Assembly (NCBI GenBank): GCA_029265405.1
Contig: JAJUJI010000002.1
Span: forward strand, 124,001 to 188,000
DNA: 64,000 nucleotides
From: Clostridiales bacterium
GTDB taxonomy: Bacteria; Bacillota; Clostridia; Oscillospirales; Oscillospiraceae
Reading direction: 5' to 3'
Under the pieces are notes generated by a model. It was given only the letters and a program-made list of their open reading frames with translations. It did not search any database and was not told where the DNA came from. Position 1 is the stretch's first letter. Every line of letters starts with the position of its first letter. Position numbers and translations under genes: made by a program. Positions 36,834-46,051 of the stretch are shown here, one piece after another.

Positions 36834-38274
36834 CTCTTTTCCTTTCCGCTATTATCAAAACCGCCAAATTATCCGCTTTATCGCCAACCCCAGGGCTGTC
36901 CGCCGCCGCCCTTATGTCCTGCCCTATTCCGTATACGGCAATGATCCCCTCGGAATCGGCAAAAACGGGTATATTTTCTCTTTTATATCGTGGTATTTTC
37001 AGCTCTATGAAAAATTTTTTCAAAGTTTTTCGGCACGCTGCGGAGCCCGCCGCCCTCTTGAGCGCAATCGCGTCTCCCGTTTTTCGAGGTCTGGCTATTA
37101 TGTTACCATAAATTTTATCCTTTTGAAAGTAAAAAATATTGAACAGACCATCAATTCCGCCTGTTTTGATTTTATCAAGCTCGAGCTCGGCCATTGCCGC
37201 GTCGCCGTAATATATTTCAAAGGCGGAGCCGCAAGGGCTGTCCAGCCTTGTCCAGCGGTTGAATAAAAGCTCCCTCGGTTCAAAGGAAGCCGCTTCGGGC
37301 GGGCCCTTTTGCAGCTCCAAACTGCCGTATGAGCGTACCGCCCAGATCCCGCCCGGCAGCGAAACGGCTGCTGATGGGTTTTCAGAGCAAATAAGCTTTT
37401 CCAAATCTGCTACGTTCGAAGCGGTTAGCGACGCGCCCAGGTTTTTAGCCGCAAGCGTCAGAGCCCGGGAAGCTATTGGCGATGCGGCCTGCCTGAGACT
37501 GCTAACGCTCATCACACAGACGCCCGCTTCGTATGAAATGAGCTTATCGGCTTCAGAAACCATATACTCGTTGTCCCGCCTCAAAAGCTCGGCGGCTCTG
37601 GCGGCGGCGGCGGCAAAGGACGGGTTTATGCTTTTCAGGACAGGCATCACGTCGCGCCGTATCCTGTTTCGAGCGTATGATGTGTCGGAATTGCTGGAAT
37701 CCTCGATATGCTCCAGTCCGTTTACGGCCAGATAGTCCTCTATTTCAGCCCTGGAAACCGTAAGCAGCGGTCTGACGTATATGCCCCTTACGGGCGGTAT
37801 CCCGGACAGACCGCCGAGGCCGGCTCCCCTGACGAGGTTGAAAAGCACGGTTTCGGCGTTGTCATCGGCGTTGTGGGCGGTGGCGGCTCTGACGCCGCTA
37901 TAGCCGCGGGCTCTTAAAGCTTCCGCCGTTTCCTCAAAAAAACCATAGCGCAGCTTTCTCGCCGCCTCCTCGATGCCAAGCTTGTTTGACGCGGCATAAG
38001 CCGCGACGTCTCCGCGGCCGGAAAGCAGCTCGACCTTCAGGGAGCGGCACAGCCCGCCGACGAAGGCCTCGTCCCTGTCAGACTCCGCGCCCCTGAGCAT
38101 GTGATTGAAGTGCGCGGCAATAACGCTGAAGCCAAGCCTGCTGGAGAGGCTGTGAAGAAGATGCAAAAGGCATACGGAATCGGCCCCGCCTGAAACGCAG
38201 CAAAGCAAGACGCCGCAACCGTCAAACATGCCGTATCCGGCGGCGTATTCCGTTACCTTTTCAATGAGCGTCAT
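36826..38274 (-). CDS. tilS: tRNA(Ile)-lysidine synthetase
   Basis: 482 residues. N-terminal PP-loop ATPase (SGGADSVCLLHLL) and ARNRIRRDVMPVL, with the C-terminal TilS domain (about 385-460). Converts C34 of the tRNA-Ile(CAU) anticodon to lysidine so that it reads AUA. This matters here because AUA is a very common Ile codon in the window. Overlaps hpt by 8 bp. Confidence 0.95.
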   Translation of the reverse strand: MTLIEKVTEYAAGYGMFDGCGVLLCCVSGGADSVCLLHLLHSLSSRLGFSVIAAHFNHMLRGAESDRDEAFVGGLCRSLKVELLSGRGDVAAYAASNKLGIEEAARKLRYGFFEETAEALRARGYSGVRAATAHNADDNAETVLFNLVRGAGLGGLSGIPPVRGIYVRPLLTVSRAEIEDYLAVNGLEHIEDSSNSDTSYARNRIRRDVMPVLKSINPSFAAAAARAAELLRRDNEYMVSEADKLISYEAGVCVMSVSSLRQAASPIASRALTLAAKNLGASLTASNVADLEKLICSENPSAAVSLPGGIWAVRSYGSLELQKGPPEAASFEPRELLFNRWTRLDSPCGSAFEIYYGDAAMAELELDKIKTGGIDGLFNIFYFQKDKIYGNIIARPRKTGDAIALKRAAGSAACRKTLKKFFIELKIPRYKRENIPVFADSEGIIAVYGIGQDIRAAADSPGVGDKADNLAVLIIAERKRDA

Positions 38275-38299
38275 CTATTGCCTCCTAAAGGGTCAAGCG

Positions 38300-39631
38300 T
38301 TATTCCTCGTGGTATCTGTCTATCGAAGTATATGTAGTATACTGCGGCAGCCATTGCAGCTCCACCGAGCCCGTGGAGCCGTGGCGGTTTTTCATCACTA
38401 TGAGCTCCGCCGTATTGTGCTCCTCGGCTTCCCTGTTGAAATAATCCTCGCGGTACAAGCCGAGAACTATATCGGCGTCCTGCTCCAGAGAGCCGGATTC
38501 CCTCAGGTCCGAAAGCACCGGGCGCTTGTCCGTCCTCTGGGTGCTGGCGCGCGAAAGCTGGGACAGGCACAAGACCGGCACATTCAGCTCCTTGGCCATG
38601 ATCTTCATCATACGCGACATTTCACTGACGGCCTGAAGCCTGTTTTCGCTGGGCTTGTCGCCCGAATTGGTCATAAGCTGAAGATAGTCTATGACTACCA
38701 GGCCCAGATTCTGTACCCTGCGGCACTGGGCGTTCATATCCGAAACCGAAAGAGTGGGGTTATCGTCTATAAGTATGCGCGTCTTGCTCAGGGAATTTGT
38801 CGCCGCGCCGATGCGCTTCCACTCCTCCGGCGTGAGCCTGCCCGTCTGAAGGCTCTTGCTGTCCACATAGGCCTCGCTGGAAAGCAGCCTTGTCGCAAGC
38901 TGCTGCTTTGACATTTCAAGGTTGAATATTGCCACCGCCTTGTCCGTGCGCTTGCCGACGTTGAGGGCGATATTCAAAGCTATGCTGGTTTTGCCGACGC
39001 CGGGGCGCGAGGCGAGTATTATCAAATCGCTGTTGTTGAGGCCCATGATCACGTTGTCAAGCTCGGCAAGCCCGGTAGGCAGGCCCGGTATTGAGTCGCT
39101 CCTCTTGGAGAGCTCCACAAGACGCTTGTAAACGTCGCCCAGAATGGAGGATACCGGCTCCAGCCCGCCGGCGGCCCTCCCCTGTCGGAGGGCGTAGATG
39201 CGCTTTTCTGCGGCGTTCAACACATCCTCGGAGCTGCCCTTTCCCATGCTGACCATGGCGCTCATTTCGGAGGCGGCTTCGGCTATTCCCCTCAGCAGCG
39301 CCTTGTCCTTGACAATGGCCGCATACTGCATGACGTTTGCCGCCGTCGGCGTGACGGCCATTAGCTCGACAAGGTAGCTCTGCGAGCTGTCGCGGTACAA
39401 GCCCCGCAGCCTCATTTCGTCAAGGAGAGTTACCGCGTCTATGGGCTTGGAATAGTTGAACATTGAGCATATGACCTCGTATATGCTCCGGTTCAAGTCA
39501 ATATAGAAATCAGCGGGCTTAAGCGCTGATATGACCTCCGCAGCGCAGCGCGAATCTATAAGTATAGAGCCAAGTACGGCCTGCTCCGCCTCTGCGCTGT
39601 GGGGCATCTGCTTTGAAAACAGCCCGTCCAT
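38300..39631 (-). CDS. dnaB: Replicative DNA helicase DnaB
   Basis: 443 residues: N-terminal domain (about 8-110) and RecA-like helicase domain with Walker A ASRPGVGKTS and Walker B LVVIDYLQLM. The start MDGLFSKQMPHSAEAEQAVLG is typical. No intein interrupts the gene. Lies between rplI and tilS; rplI-dnaB is the standard order. Confidence 0.96.
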   Translation of the reverse strand: MDGLFSKQMPHSAEAEQAVLGSILIDSRCAAEVISALKPADFYIDLNRSIYEVICSMFNYSKPIDAVTLLDEMRLRGLYRDSSQSYLVELMAVTPTAANVMQYAAIVKDKALLRGIAEAASEMSAMVSMGKGSSEDVLNAAEKRIYALRQGRAAGGLEPVSSILGDVYKRLVELSKRSDSIPGLPTGLAELDNVIMGLNNSDLIILASRPGVGKTSIALNIALNVGKRTDKAVAIFNLEMSKQQLATRLLSSEAYVDSKSLQTGRLTPEEWKRIGAATNSLSKTRILIDDNPTLSVSDMNAQCRRVQNLGLVVIDYLQLMTNSGDKPSENRLQAVSEMSRMMKIMAKELNVPVLCLSQLSRASTQRTDKRPVLSDLRESGSLEQDADIVLGLYREDYFNREAEEHNTAELIVMKNRHGSTGSVELQWLPQYTTYTSIDRYHEE

Positions 39632-39636
39632 ACCGG

Positions 39637-40083
39637 TTACGCTTCAACCACGTTCAATCTGATGGTTCCGCTGACCTCGTGGCCGAGCTTGCATTTTATT
39701 TCGAAGGTCCCGTATGACTTGATATGCTCGGTCAGCACTATGCGGTTTTTTTCCAGCTCTATGCCGTACTGCTCCTTGAGAGCGTCGCTTATTTCCTTAG
39801 CCGTCACCGCGCCGAAAAGCTTGCCCTTGCCTCCGGACCTGGCTTTTATAGTCACCTCGCAGCTTTTCAGCTTCTCGGCATGCTGAAGGGCAAGCTGCTT
39901 TTCCTTTTCGGCTTGGGCGGCCCTGGCTTGCTCCTTGAGCCTCATTGCGTTGAGATTGTCGGCGGTGGCAGGCACGGCAAGCTTGCGCGGATACAGGTAG
40001 TTTCTTGCGTATCCGTCGGAAACGTCGATCAGCTCGCCCTTTCTTCCCTGCCCCTTTACGTCCTCCTGAAGTATTACCTTCAT
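39637..40083 (-). CDS. rplI: 50S ribosomal protein L9
   Basis: 148 residues from MKVILQEDVKGQGRKGE, the bL9 signature, with NYLYPRKLAVPAT and a long connecting helix. ATG at 40083 is chosen over one seven codons earlier by family alignment. In the 140 bp upstream a GCCTTG/CAAGGC hairpin (40132-40149) may affect rplI expression; otherwise nothing is seen there. Confidence 0.95.
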   Translation of the reverse strand: MKVILQEDVKGQGRKGELIDVSDGYARNYLYPRKLAVPATADNLNAMRLKEQARAAQAEKEKQLALQHAEKLKSCEVTIKARSGGKGKLFGAVTAKEISDALKEQYGIELEKNRIVLTEHIKSYGTFEIKCKLGHEVSGTIRLNVVEA

Positions 40084-40223
40084 ATCTATGACCATTCCTT
40101 TCAAAGCTTAAACTTTTAAGGAATATCAACCGCCTTGACGCGGCAAGGCCGATGATAAACCCGATATGTCAATTGAATATAAACCGCACTTTAGAACCGC
40201 CGTCTGAAACTCTGGGAGTCGCC

Positions 40224-42251
40224 CTAATACGGCTCCTTCTCCTTGTGGTGGGAGGCGGCGAGATACTCGTCTATCGCGGCTTTGAGCTCCGCGAGGACCT
40301 CCTCGGTCGTCTTGTTTTTTATCTGAACGCCGGCTGTAGCCTTGTTGCCGCCGCCGCCCAGCTTTTCAAGTATAAGCTGCACGTTGATGAGGCCGATGGA
40401 TCGGGCTGACAATATCACCGTATCGGAGGCGCCGTAGATGACGAAGGAGGCCGTTATGCCGGCAATGTTCAGCAGCTCGTCCGCCGCTTGCGCGGCGATT
40501 ATCCTGTCCTCATGGCCCTTGCCGACGGCTATAGCTATGCCCTCCCTGTAAAGCTTGGCGCTCTGTATTATGGCGTACTTTTTAACCGCCCCGGCAAGAT
40601 CGGTTTGGAAAAGCTTCTTTACCTCCGCCGTATCGGAGCCGGCCCTGCGCAGGAAGGCGGCCGCCTCGAAGGTCCTGCTGCCGGTCCTTATGGTGAAGCT
40701 TTTGGTGTCCAGCACTATGCCGGCAAGGACGGCCTCCGCCTCAGCCTTCAGAATGTCCGAAGATTCGACAAGGTATTGCAGCAGCTCCGCCGCAAGCTCG
40801 CTTGTGGACGAGGCGTAGGGTTCGTGAAAATTGAGCGCGGCGTTTGAAATATACTCGGCGGCCCTTCGATGATGGTCGATGACCGCAAGCTTGTTGCAGG
40901 ACATCAGAAGCTCCTCGGATTCCACCTGGTCGGGCCTGTTGGTATCCACCACTATCAGCAAAGTCTTTCCGTCGGCGATAAGCATAGCCTCGTCGGCCGA
41001 AATGAAGACGTTCTCATACTCGCGCAGCCTTTGCAGCTTGCTTATGACCTGCTTTGCCACGTTCGCTTCGGCGTCGATGATGACCCGGGCGGTCTTTCCT
41101 TTTTTTCTGGCTATGCAGCATAAAGCGGCTGCGGCTCCGACGCTGTCAAGATCCGCGTACTTGTGGCCCATAATAAGTACGTTTGAAGCGTCGTCCAGGA
41201 GCTCGCCAATAGCGGTGGCCATAACGCGGGACTTGACCTTGGTCCTTTTTTCCACCGCCACCGAAAAGCCCCCGTAGAACTCGAAATTCAGCCTGTTTTT
41301 AATAACCGCCTGGTCTCCGCCGCGCGACAGCGCCATATCAATGCCCAGCATGGCGTATTGGAAGCCCTCCTCCAAAGTGGCGGCGTCCCTCCCAATGCCT
41401 ATGCTTAGGGTGGCGGCGGTACCCGAGCTGTTTTGAAGGAGCCTTACCTTGTCAAGCAGCGAAAAGCGCTCCTCTATATAGGCCTGAAGGTAGCGCTCCT
41501 CAAAGACGAAAATATACCTGTCGCGCTCGAAGCGTGTAAGATAGCCCTTTGCCGGAAGGCACCACTGGCTTATCCTGTTGTCTATTTCAGCAAGCAGGGC
41601 GGACTTGGCGGCTTCGTTCAGGTTCTTTATCAGCTCGTCGTAGTTGTCCAGCATTATGACGGCCACAACGGGGCGCGAAGCGTAATATTCCTTAACTATC
41701 CTTTCATACTCAGTGACATCAACAAAATATACTACGCCCCAATAATTATAGCCGCGCGAGGACTGCTTGCCCTCCATTCTGAAGACGCTGCCGTAGACCC
41801 TGTAATTCCTGTCTTTAAGGCTTACAAGCTCAGGCGCGACGCTCCTGCCCTCGGCCAGCCACTTTCTGGTAAAGCCGGGTATTATATCTGTTATATCCAC
41901 TTCAAACATGTGCTTCCTGTCGCCGGTGATCTCCAGAAAGCTGTCGTTGCTCCAAAGCACCTTCCCGTCGTTCAATCCGAAAATGACCATAGGCAGAGGC
42001 ATGTTTAGAAAGGAGTTTGTCGAGGCGTCCTGCGTGCTGTATGCCGAGGAATGTATATACGACAAAACCTCGTTTTTTTGGAGCCTGTTCATTATGCGCG
42101 TATATAGAAGCATAACCGCAAGTATCAGCAGCTCCGCGACCGCCGGCCTGTAGTCGTACATCAGGGTTATCAGGAAAAAAATAATCAGTACGATGAAGTA
42201 CAGGCGCATGGAAGGCTTCAGCAGCCTGGCTATATCAGGTTTGCGTTTCAA
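40224..42251 (-). CDS. gdpP: c-di-AMP phosphodiesterase GdpP, TTG start
   Basis: 675 residues from a TTG with GGGAGG five to seven bases upstream (KRKPDIARLL). Two membrane helices (about 18-55), a PAS-like domain, a degenerate GGDEF domain (ending SRGGDQAVIKN) and DHH/DHHA1 phosphodiesterase domains: HKYADLDSVG, DTNRPDQVES, IDHHRRA. The DHHA1 signature reads GGGGNKATAG where most members have His after the glycines. Opposes CdaA. An ATG 13 codons upstream lacks a ribosome-binding site. Followed by rplI-dnaB, the typical arrangement. Confidence 0.92.
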   Translation of the reverse strand: MKRKPDIARLLKPSMRLYFIVLIIFFLITLMYDYRPAVAELLILAVMLLYTRIMNRLQKNEVLSYIHSSAYSTQDASTNSFLNMPLPMVIFGLNDGKVLWSNDSFLEITGDRKHMFEVDITDIIPGFTRKWLAEGRSVAPELVSLKDRNYRVYGSVFRMEGKQSSRGYNYWGVVYFVDVTEYERIVKEYYASRPVVAVIMLDNYDELIKNLNEAAKSALLAEIDNRISQWCLPAKGYLTRFERDRYIFVFEERYLQAYIEERFSLLDKVRLLQNSSGTAATLSIGIGRDAATLEEGFQYAMLGIDMALSRGGDQAVIKNRLNFEFYGGFSVAVEKRTKVKSRVMATAIGELLDDASNVLIMGHKYADLDSVGAAAALCCIARKKGKTARVIIDAEANVAKQVISKLQRLREYENVFISADEAMLIADGKTLLIVVDTNRPDQVESEELLMSCNKLAVIDHHRRAAEYISNAALNFHEPYASSTSELAAELLQYLVESSDILKAEAEAVLAGIVLDTKSFTIRTGSRTFEAAAFLRRAGSDTAEVKKLFQTDLAGAVKKYAIIQSAKLYREGIAIAVGKGHEDRIIAAQAADELLNIAGITASFVIYGASDTVILSARSIGLINVQLILEKLGGGGNKATAGVQIKNKTTEEVLAELKAAIDEYLAASHHKEKEPY

Positions 42252-42263
42252 CGTTGACCTCCC

Positions 42264-42277
42264 GCGGTAAAAACCGC
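42264..42277 (-). promoter_or_regulatory. Hairpin touching the gdpP ribosome-binding site
   Basis: GCGGT-TTTT-ACCGC on the minus strand ends right against GGGAGG of the gdpP TTG start. It could tune translation. A candidate promoter (TTGTGT, 17 bp, TATTAT) lies further upstream. Confidence 0.35.
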
Positions 42278-42354
42278 CTAATGGCGACACTTATCCAGTA
42301 TTTAAGAATAATATCAAATATTTATGATAAACACAATACGCAAATTTAAAATTG

Positions 42355-42386
42355 AATACCGTGACGAAGTCACCGCGTATTTTTTC
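42355..42386 (+). terminator. Terminator-like hairpin in the leader of the nucleotidyltransferase gene
   Basis: AATAC...GTGAC-GAA-GTCAC...GTATT followed by TTTTTTCC (counting the stem's T's), located 80 bp before the plus-strand gene. No plus-strand gene ends upstream, so it would act as an attenuator within the leader, if real. A second hairpin CCGCGC/GCGCGG sits at about 42418-42441. Confidence 0.4.
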
Positions 42387-42466
42387 CGGCTTAGGGGAAA
42401 TATTACTTTTATAAACAACCGCGCGGCATAGCTTAGCGCGGAGCAGACTGAAAGGATATGCCGCAT

Positions 42467-44677
42467 ATGAAGGCCATAATACTTGCCGGAGGGTCCGGCA
42501 CACGCCTGAGGCCGCTCAGCCTGACAAGACCTAAGCCCATGGTAAGGCTGCTGGACAAGCCGCTGCTGGAGCATATTATCCTGCTTCTTCGTGACAACGG
42601 CTTTGACGAAATATGCGTCACCCTGCAGTACCTGCCCGGAATGGTTAAGGATTATTTCGGAGACGGGCGCAGCCTTGGCGTTTTTCTCGAATACCGTACG
42701 GAGGATAAGCCGCTGGGCACCGCAGGCTGCGTTAAGGCCTGCTCCGATTTCATAGGCGGCGAGGACGTGCTTATCGTCAGCGGCGACGCCGCCTGCAGGC
42801 TGGATTTCAAGGGCTTCTATGATAAGCATATCGGGGCCGGAGCCGACGCCTCCCTGCTTTTGAAGCGCTGCCTGGAGCCTATGGAATACGGGCTTGTGAT
42901 TACCGACAAAAACGAGAGGATAACGAGCTTCATTGAGAAGCCTTCAGAGGACAGGGTGTATTCCGACCTTGTCAACACAGGCATCTATGCCGTCGGCAAA
43001 AGTGTTCTCGATATGATACCGGAAAACAAAGCAGTAGACTTTGGGGCCGAGCTTTTTCCAAGGATGCTTCGGGAAGGCAAACGGCTGTATGGATTTGAAA
43101 CGGAGGGCTATTGGAACGACGTCGGGAGCTGCGCGGCTTACCTGAAGACAAGCTTCGACTTTCTCGACCCGAAAACCAAAGTCTATATATCGGACGCGGC
43201 AGCCGTGCAGCCGGGAAGCAGGCTGGGGCCCAACGCGGTCATCTGCGCGGGCAGCCGCATAGGAAGCGGCTGCGACATAAGGGACAGCGTGATAGACGGC
43301 GCGCTTATAGGAACGGGCTGCGTCGTTACCGGAGCAATAGTCTGTCCCGGCGCGGTCGTCGGCGACAGGTGCGTAATATCTGAGGGCAGCGTCATAGCCG
43401 ACGGAGCCGCCGTCGGGCCGGACAGCTATATAAGCGAGGCCGTAAGGCTCTGGCCGAAGGTTTCCGTACGCGCCGGCAGCCGCGTAATGAGAAGCATTAC
43501 CGACGGGAAAAACGCCTATGCGCCTATCTTTTCCGCCAAAGGGACCCTGTCGGGCGAAGCGGTCTGCGACATAAACCCGGAGCTGGCCCTGCTTATGGGC
43601 ATGAGCAAGGCTAAGGCGACACGCTGCGGAGCCGCTTATTTGGCCGGCGCCGACGGCGGCTATGCTTCGGTTTTGGCGGGCAGCTTCCTGGCCGGCTGCC
43701 GGGCCGCCGGCAGGCGCGCCTTCTCTCTTGACAGTCCCATCGCCGCCACAGCCGCCTTTGCCGGCAGGGCTCTCGGCCTCGACATGACGCTCTTTGCCGC
43801 CATGCACGGAAAAAGCGTCGTGCTCAGCTTTTTTGACAAAAACGGACTTCCGATTCCTCGCAAAACGCAGCGCGACATAGAGGCCGCCTGCTTAAGCGAG
43901 TCAGTCAGGGCCGGAGCGGAGGACTGCGCCGATCTTGCCGATATAAGCGGGACATTCGATATGCATGCCGCGGCGGCCGCAGGGTTGAAAAACACCCTAT
44001 TGGAAGGCCTGAGCCTTTCCGCAAGGGGCGCTATGCTTGAAAAGGCGCTCAAAGCTTACGGGATCAATATCCTGCCTTACGCCGAGGGAAGGATGGAGCT
44101 GGCTCTGTCCGCCGACGGCTTTGAGCTCACGGCCCTGGACGAAACCGGGCGAAAATTAAGCTACGGGGAGCTGCTCTGCGCGCTGGTATATGTCGAGCTG
44201 TCCCGGGGCGGCGGAAGCATAGTCCTGCCCTACGAGGCGCCCAGTGCCGCCGACGCATTGGCTTCAAGCTTGGGAGGGACCCTTTACAGGCTGGGCCGCG
44301 ACGGCGACAAGGCGGCGGAAGAATGGTCCTTAAAGCCGCTGGCTTCTGACGGCCTTTTTCTCGCCTTCGCCCTCTGCGGGTGGCTGGCGGAAAACAAAGC
44401 CGGGCTCTGCGATCTGGCCGCACGGATTCCCGAATTCCATACCGCCGAAAGCGAATACAGGACAAACGCAAGCACTGCGAGGCTGCTCAAGTCCTTTGCG
44501 CGCTCCTATCAGGCCGAGCTTGTTTCGGGAGTGAGAATAGACGAGGAGCGGGGCAGCGTCAGGCTGTCCGGCCGCGGAAGCCGCTTGAAAATTACAGCCG
44601 AAAGCCGAAGCATGGAGGCGGCGCGCGAGCTATGCGACGAAATAAGGCGAAAAGCGGCCGAATACGACCGCTCCTGA
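42467..44677 (+). CDS. Sugar-1-phosphate nucleotidyltransferase fused to degenerate phosphomannomutase
   Basis: 736 residues from MKAIILAGGSGTRLRPLSL. Residues 1-235 are an NTP-transferase domain (GGSGTRLRP, RPKPMVRLLDKP, GTAGCVKA, GYWNDVGS) likely making an NDP-sugar; residues about 245-355 are left-handed beta-helix hexapeptide repeats; residues about 365-735 follow the PMM/PGM order (DINPELALLMGMS ... FFDKNGLPI ... DETGRKLSYGELL). The mutase lacks the phosphoserine motif and the metal-binding DGDGDR loop, so it is probably not a mutase. Similar ManC-PMM fusions exist in cyanobacteria and other Firmicutes. AAAGG ten bases before 42467 and the family start favour that ATG over one three codons upstream. 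The activating sugar and nucleotide are not fixed by sequence. Confidence 0.85.
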   Translation: MKAIILAGGSGTRLRPLSLTRPKPMVRLLDKPLLEHIILLLRDNGFDEICVTLQYLPGMVKDYFGDGRSLGVFLEYRTEDKPLGTAGCVKACSDFIGGEDVLIVSGDAACRLDFKGFYDKHIGAGADASLLLKRCLEPMEYGLVITDKNERITSFIEKPSEDRVYSDLVNTGIYAVGKSVLDMIPENKAVDFGAELFPRMLREGKRLYGFETEGYWNDVGSCAAYLKTSFDFLDPKTKVYISDAAAVQPGSRLGPNAVICAGSRIGSGCDIRDSVIDGALIGTGCVVTGAIVCPGAVVGDRCVISEGSVIADGAAVGPDSYISEAVRLWPKVSVRAGSRVMRSITDGKNAYAPIFSAKGTLSGEAVCDINPELALLMGMSKAKATRCGAAYLAGADGGYASVLAGSFLAGCRAAGRRAFSLDSPIAATAAFAGRALGLDMTLFAAMHGKSVVLSFFDKNGLPIPRKTQRDIEAACLSESVRAGAEDCADLADISGTFDMHAAAAAGLKNTLLEGLSLSARGAMLEKALKAYGINILPYAEGRMELALSADGFELTALDETGRKLSYGELLCALVYVELSRGGGSIVLPYEAPSAADALASSLGGTLYRLGRDGDKAAEEWSLKPLASDGLFLAFALCGWLAENKAGLCDLAARIPEFHTAESEYRTNASTARLLKSFARSYQAELVSGVRIDEERGSVRLSGRGSRLKITAESRSMEAARELCDEIRRKAAEYDRS

Positions 44678-44755
44678 AGCGTACCAGCAAGAGCCCGGAA
44701 CGAACGCGAAAAGCCGCGCCTTTTTCGGACAAAGAGTAATATCGAAGCCCTTGCT

Positions 44756-44761
44756 TATAAT
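44756..44761 (+). promoter_or_regulatory. Candidate -10 for the NSS transporter
   Basis: TATAAT at 44756-44761, preceded by TTGCT, but no clear -35. It lies 30 bp before the transporter start codon. Confidence 0.3.
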
Positions 44762-44791
44762 AGAATTAAACGCGGGGGTGGTTATGTCCAA

Positions 44792-46051
44792 ATGCTGGAT
44801 GCTGGCAGGCGCAAATGGAGCTCGTCTTTCGGCTTCGTCATGGCCTCGGTGGGCGCGGCGCTGGGGCTCGGTAACATATGGGGCTTTCCCTACAAGCTTG
44901 GGCAGGGCGGCGGCTGCGTATACCTGCTGTTTTACCTTTTTTTCGTGCTTTTCGCGGGCTTTCCGGTATTGATAGGCGAGCTCGCCATAGGCCGGGAGAC
45001 GGGACTGCCCGCTTACAAGGCATACAGGGCCTTCGGGAAAAAATACGCCGTTGCGGGCTTTTGCAGCCTTGCCGCCTGCTTTATTATCCTATCATACTAC
45101 AGCTTTTTCGGGGGCATGACCCTTCGCCACCTCTTTGCCTGCCTGGGACTGGATATACCCTCTGCTCTTTATTGGCACCTGCTTTTCATGTTCATTACGC
45201 TGGCGATAGTCATGCTCGGAGTGCAAAAGGGCGTGGAGCAGAGCTGCAAGCTCATGGTGCCGGCCCTTATTGTCATTCTCATATATATAGCCGCCTCCAC
45301 GCTGTCGCTCCCGACGGCGGGAAAGGCCTTAAGGTTTCTCTTTGCACCCGATTTTTCAAAGCTTAGCTTTAAAACGGTCGCCACCGCCCTCACGCAGGTC
45401 TTTTTTTCCCTGTCTCTCGGGCAGGGCTGTATGATAACCTACGGCTCCTACATGAGCAAAAAAAGCGGGCTTTTGAAGGAAGCCGCTATGATACCTTTGT
45501 TTGATACAGGAACCGCAGTGCTGGCCGCAGCCGCCGTTATGCCGGCGGTGTTTGCCTGCGGCATGCAGCCGACACTGGGCCCGGAGCTGATGTTCAAGGC
45601 CGTGCCGGCGGTCTTTGCAAGGCTGCGGGGAGGCCAAGCGCTGGCGGCCTTGTTTTTTGTCACGGTTTTTTTCGCAGCGTTGACCTCGGCCGTTTCAATG
45701 CTGGAAACGCTGGTTTCGGAGGCTGAGGCCGGGGGAAAAATAGGCCGAAAGAAGGCTTCGGCCTTGATAGGCGCGCTCTGCGCGGTCGCCGGAGTGCCCA
45801 TCTGCCTTTGCTGCTCCGGAAGCTCCGGCTACGGACTTTTCTACATATACGAATTCATATCGCAGCATATTTTCATGTGCGCAAGCTCCCTTATGACCTG
45901 CCTTCTCGTGGCAAGAGCCTGGAAGCCCAACAGGGCGATACCGGCCGCCTTCGGCCGCGACTGCAGGACGGGAAGGCTGTGGGCCTTCTGCCTGAAGTAC
46001 GTCACGCCTCCCCTGCTGCTATTTGTAATGCTTTCGGCATTCTTCCTTTAA
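44792..46051 (+). CDS. Sodium-dependent neurotransmitter-type (NSS/SNF) transporter
   Basis: 419 residues with about eleven membrane helices. The first helix [21 protein letters not shown] is the unwound TM1 signature of the NSS (LeuT) family that binds Na+ and substrate; [18 protein letters not shown] is the TM6-type region. Imports amino acids or related compounds; the substrate is unpredictable. GGTGG ten bases upstream supports this ATG. Another ATG (44784) is in a different frame. Its stop overlaps the asnS stop (46048-46051) on the other strand. Confidence 0.9.
   Translation: MLDAGRRKWSSSFGFVMASVGAALGLGNIWGFPYKLGQGGGCVYLLFYLFFVLFAGFPVLIGELAIGRETGLPAYKAYRAFGKKYAVAGFCSLAACFIILSYYSFFGGMTLRHLFACLGLDIPSALYWHLLFMFITLAIVMLGVQKGVEQSCKLMVPALIVILIYIAASTLSLPTAGKALRFLFAPDFSKLSFKTVATALTQVFFSLSLGQGCMITYGSYMSKKSGLLKEAAMIPLFDTGTAVLAAAAVMPAVFACGMQPTLGPELMFKAVPAVFARLRGGQALAALFFVTVFFAALTSAVSMLETLVSEAEAGGKIGRKKASALIGALCAVAGVPICLCCSGSSGYGLFYIYEFISQHIFMCASSLMTCLLVARAWKPNRAIPAAFGRDCRTGRLWAFCLKYVTPPLLLFVMLSAFFL

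Noticed and set aside
44784-44972. Alternative ATG before the NSS gene with a good ribosome-binding site
   Set aside because: It is in another frame with a translation that matches nothing, while the frame from 44792 gives a complete NSS N terminus. It could be a chance overlap; a frameshift is not needed to explain the protein.
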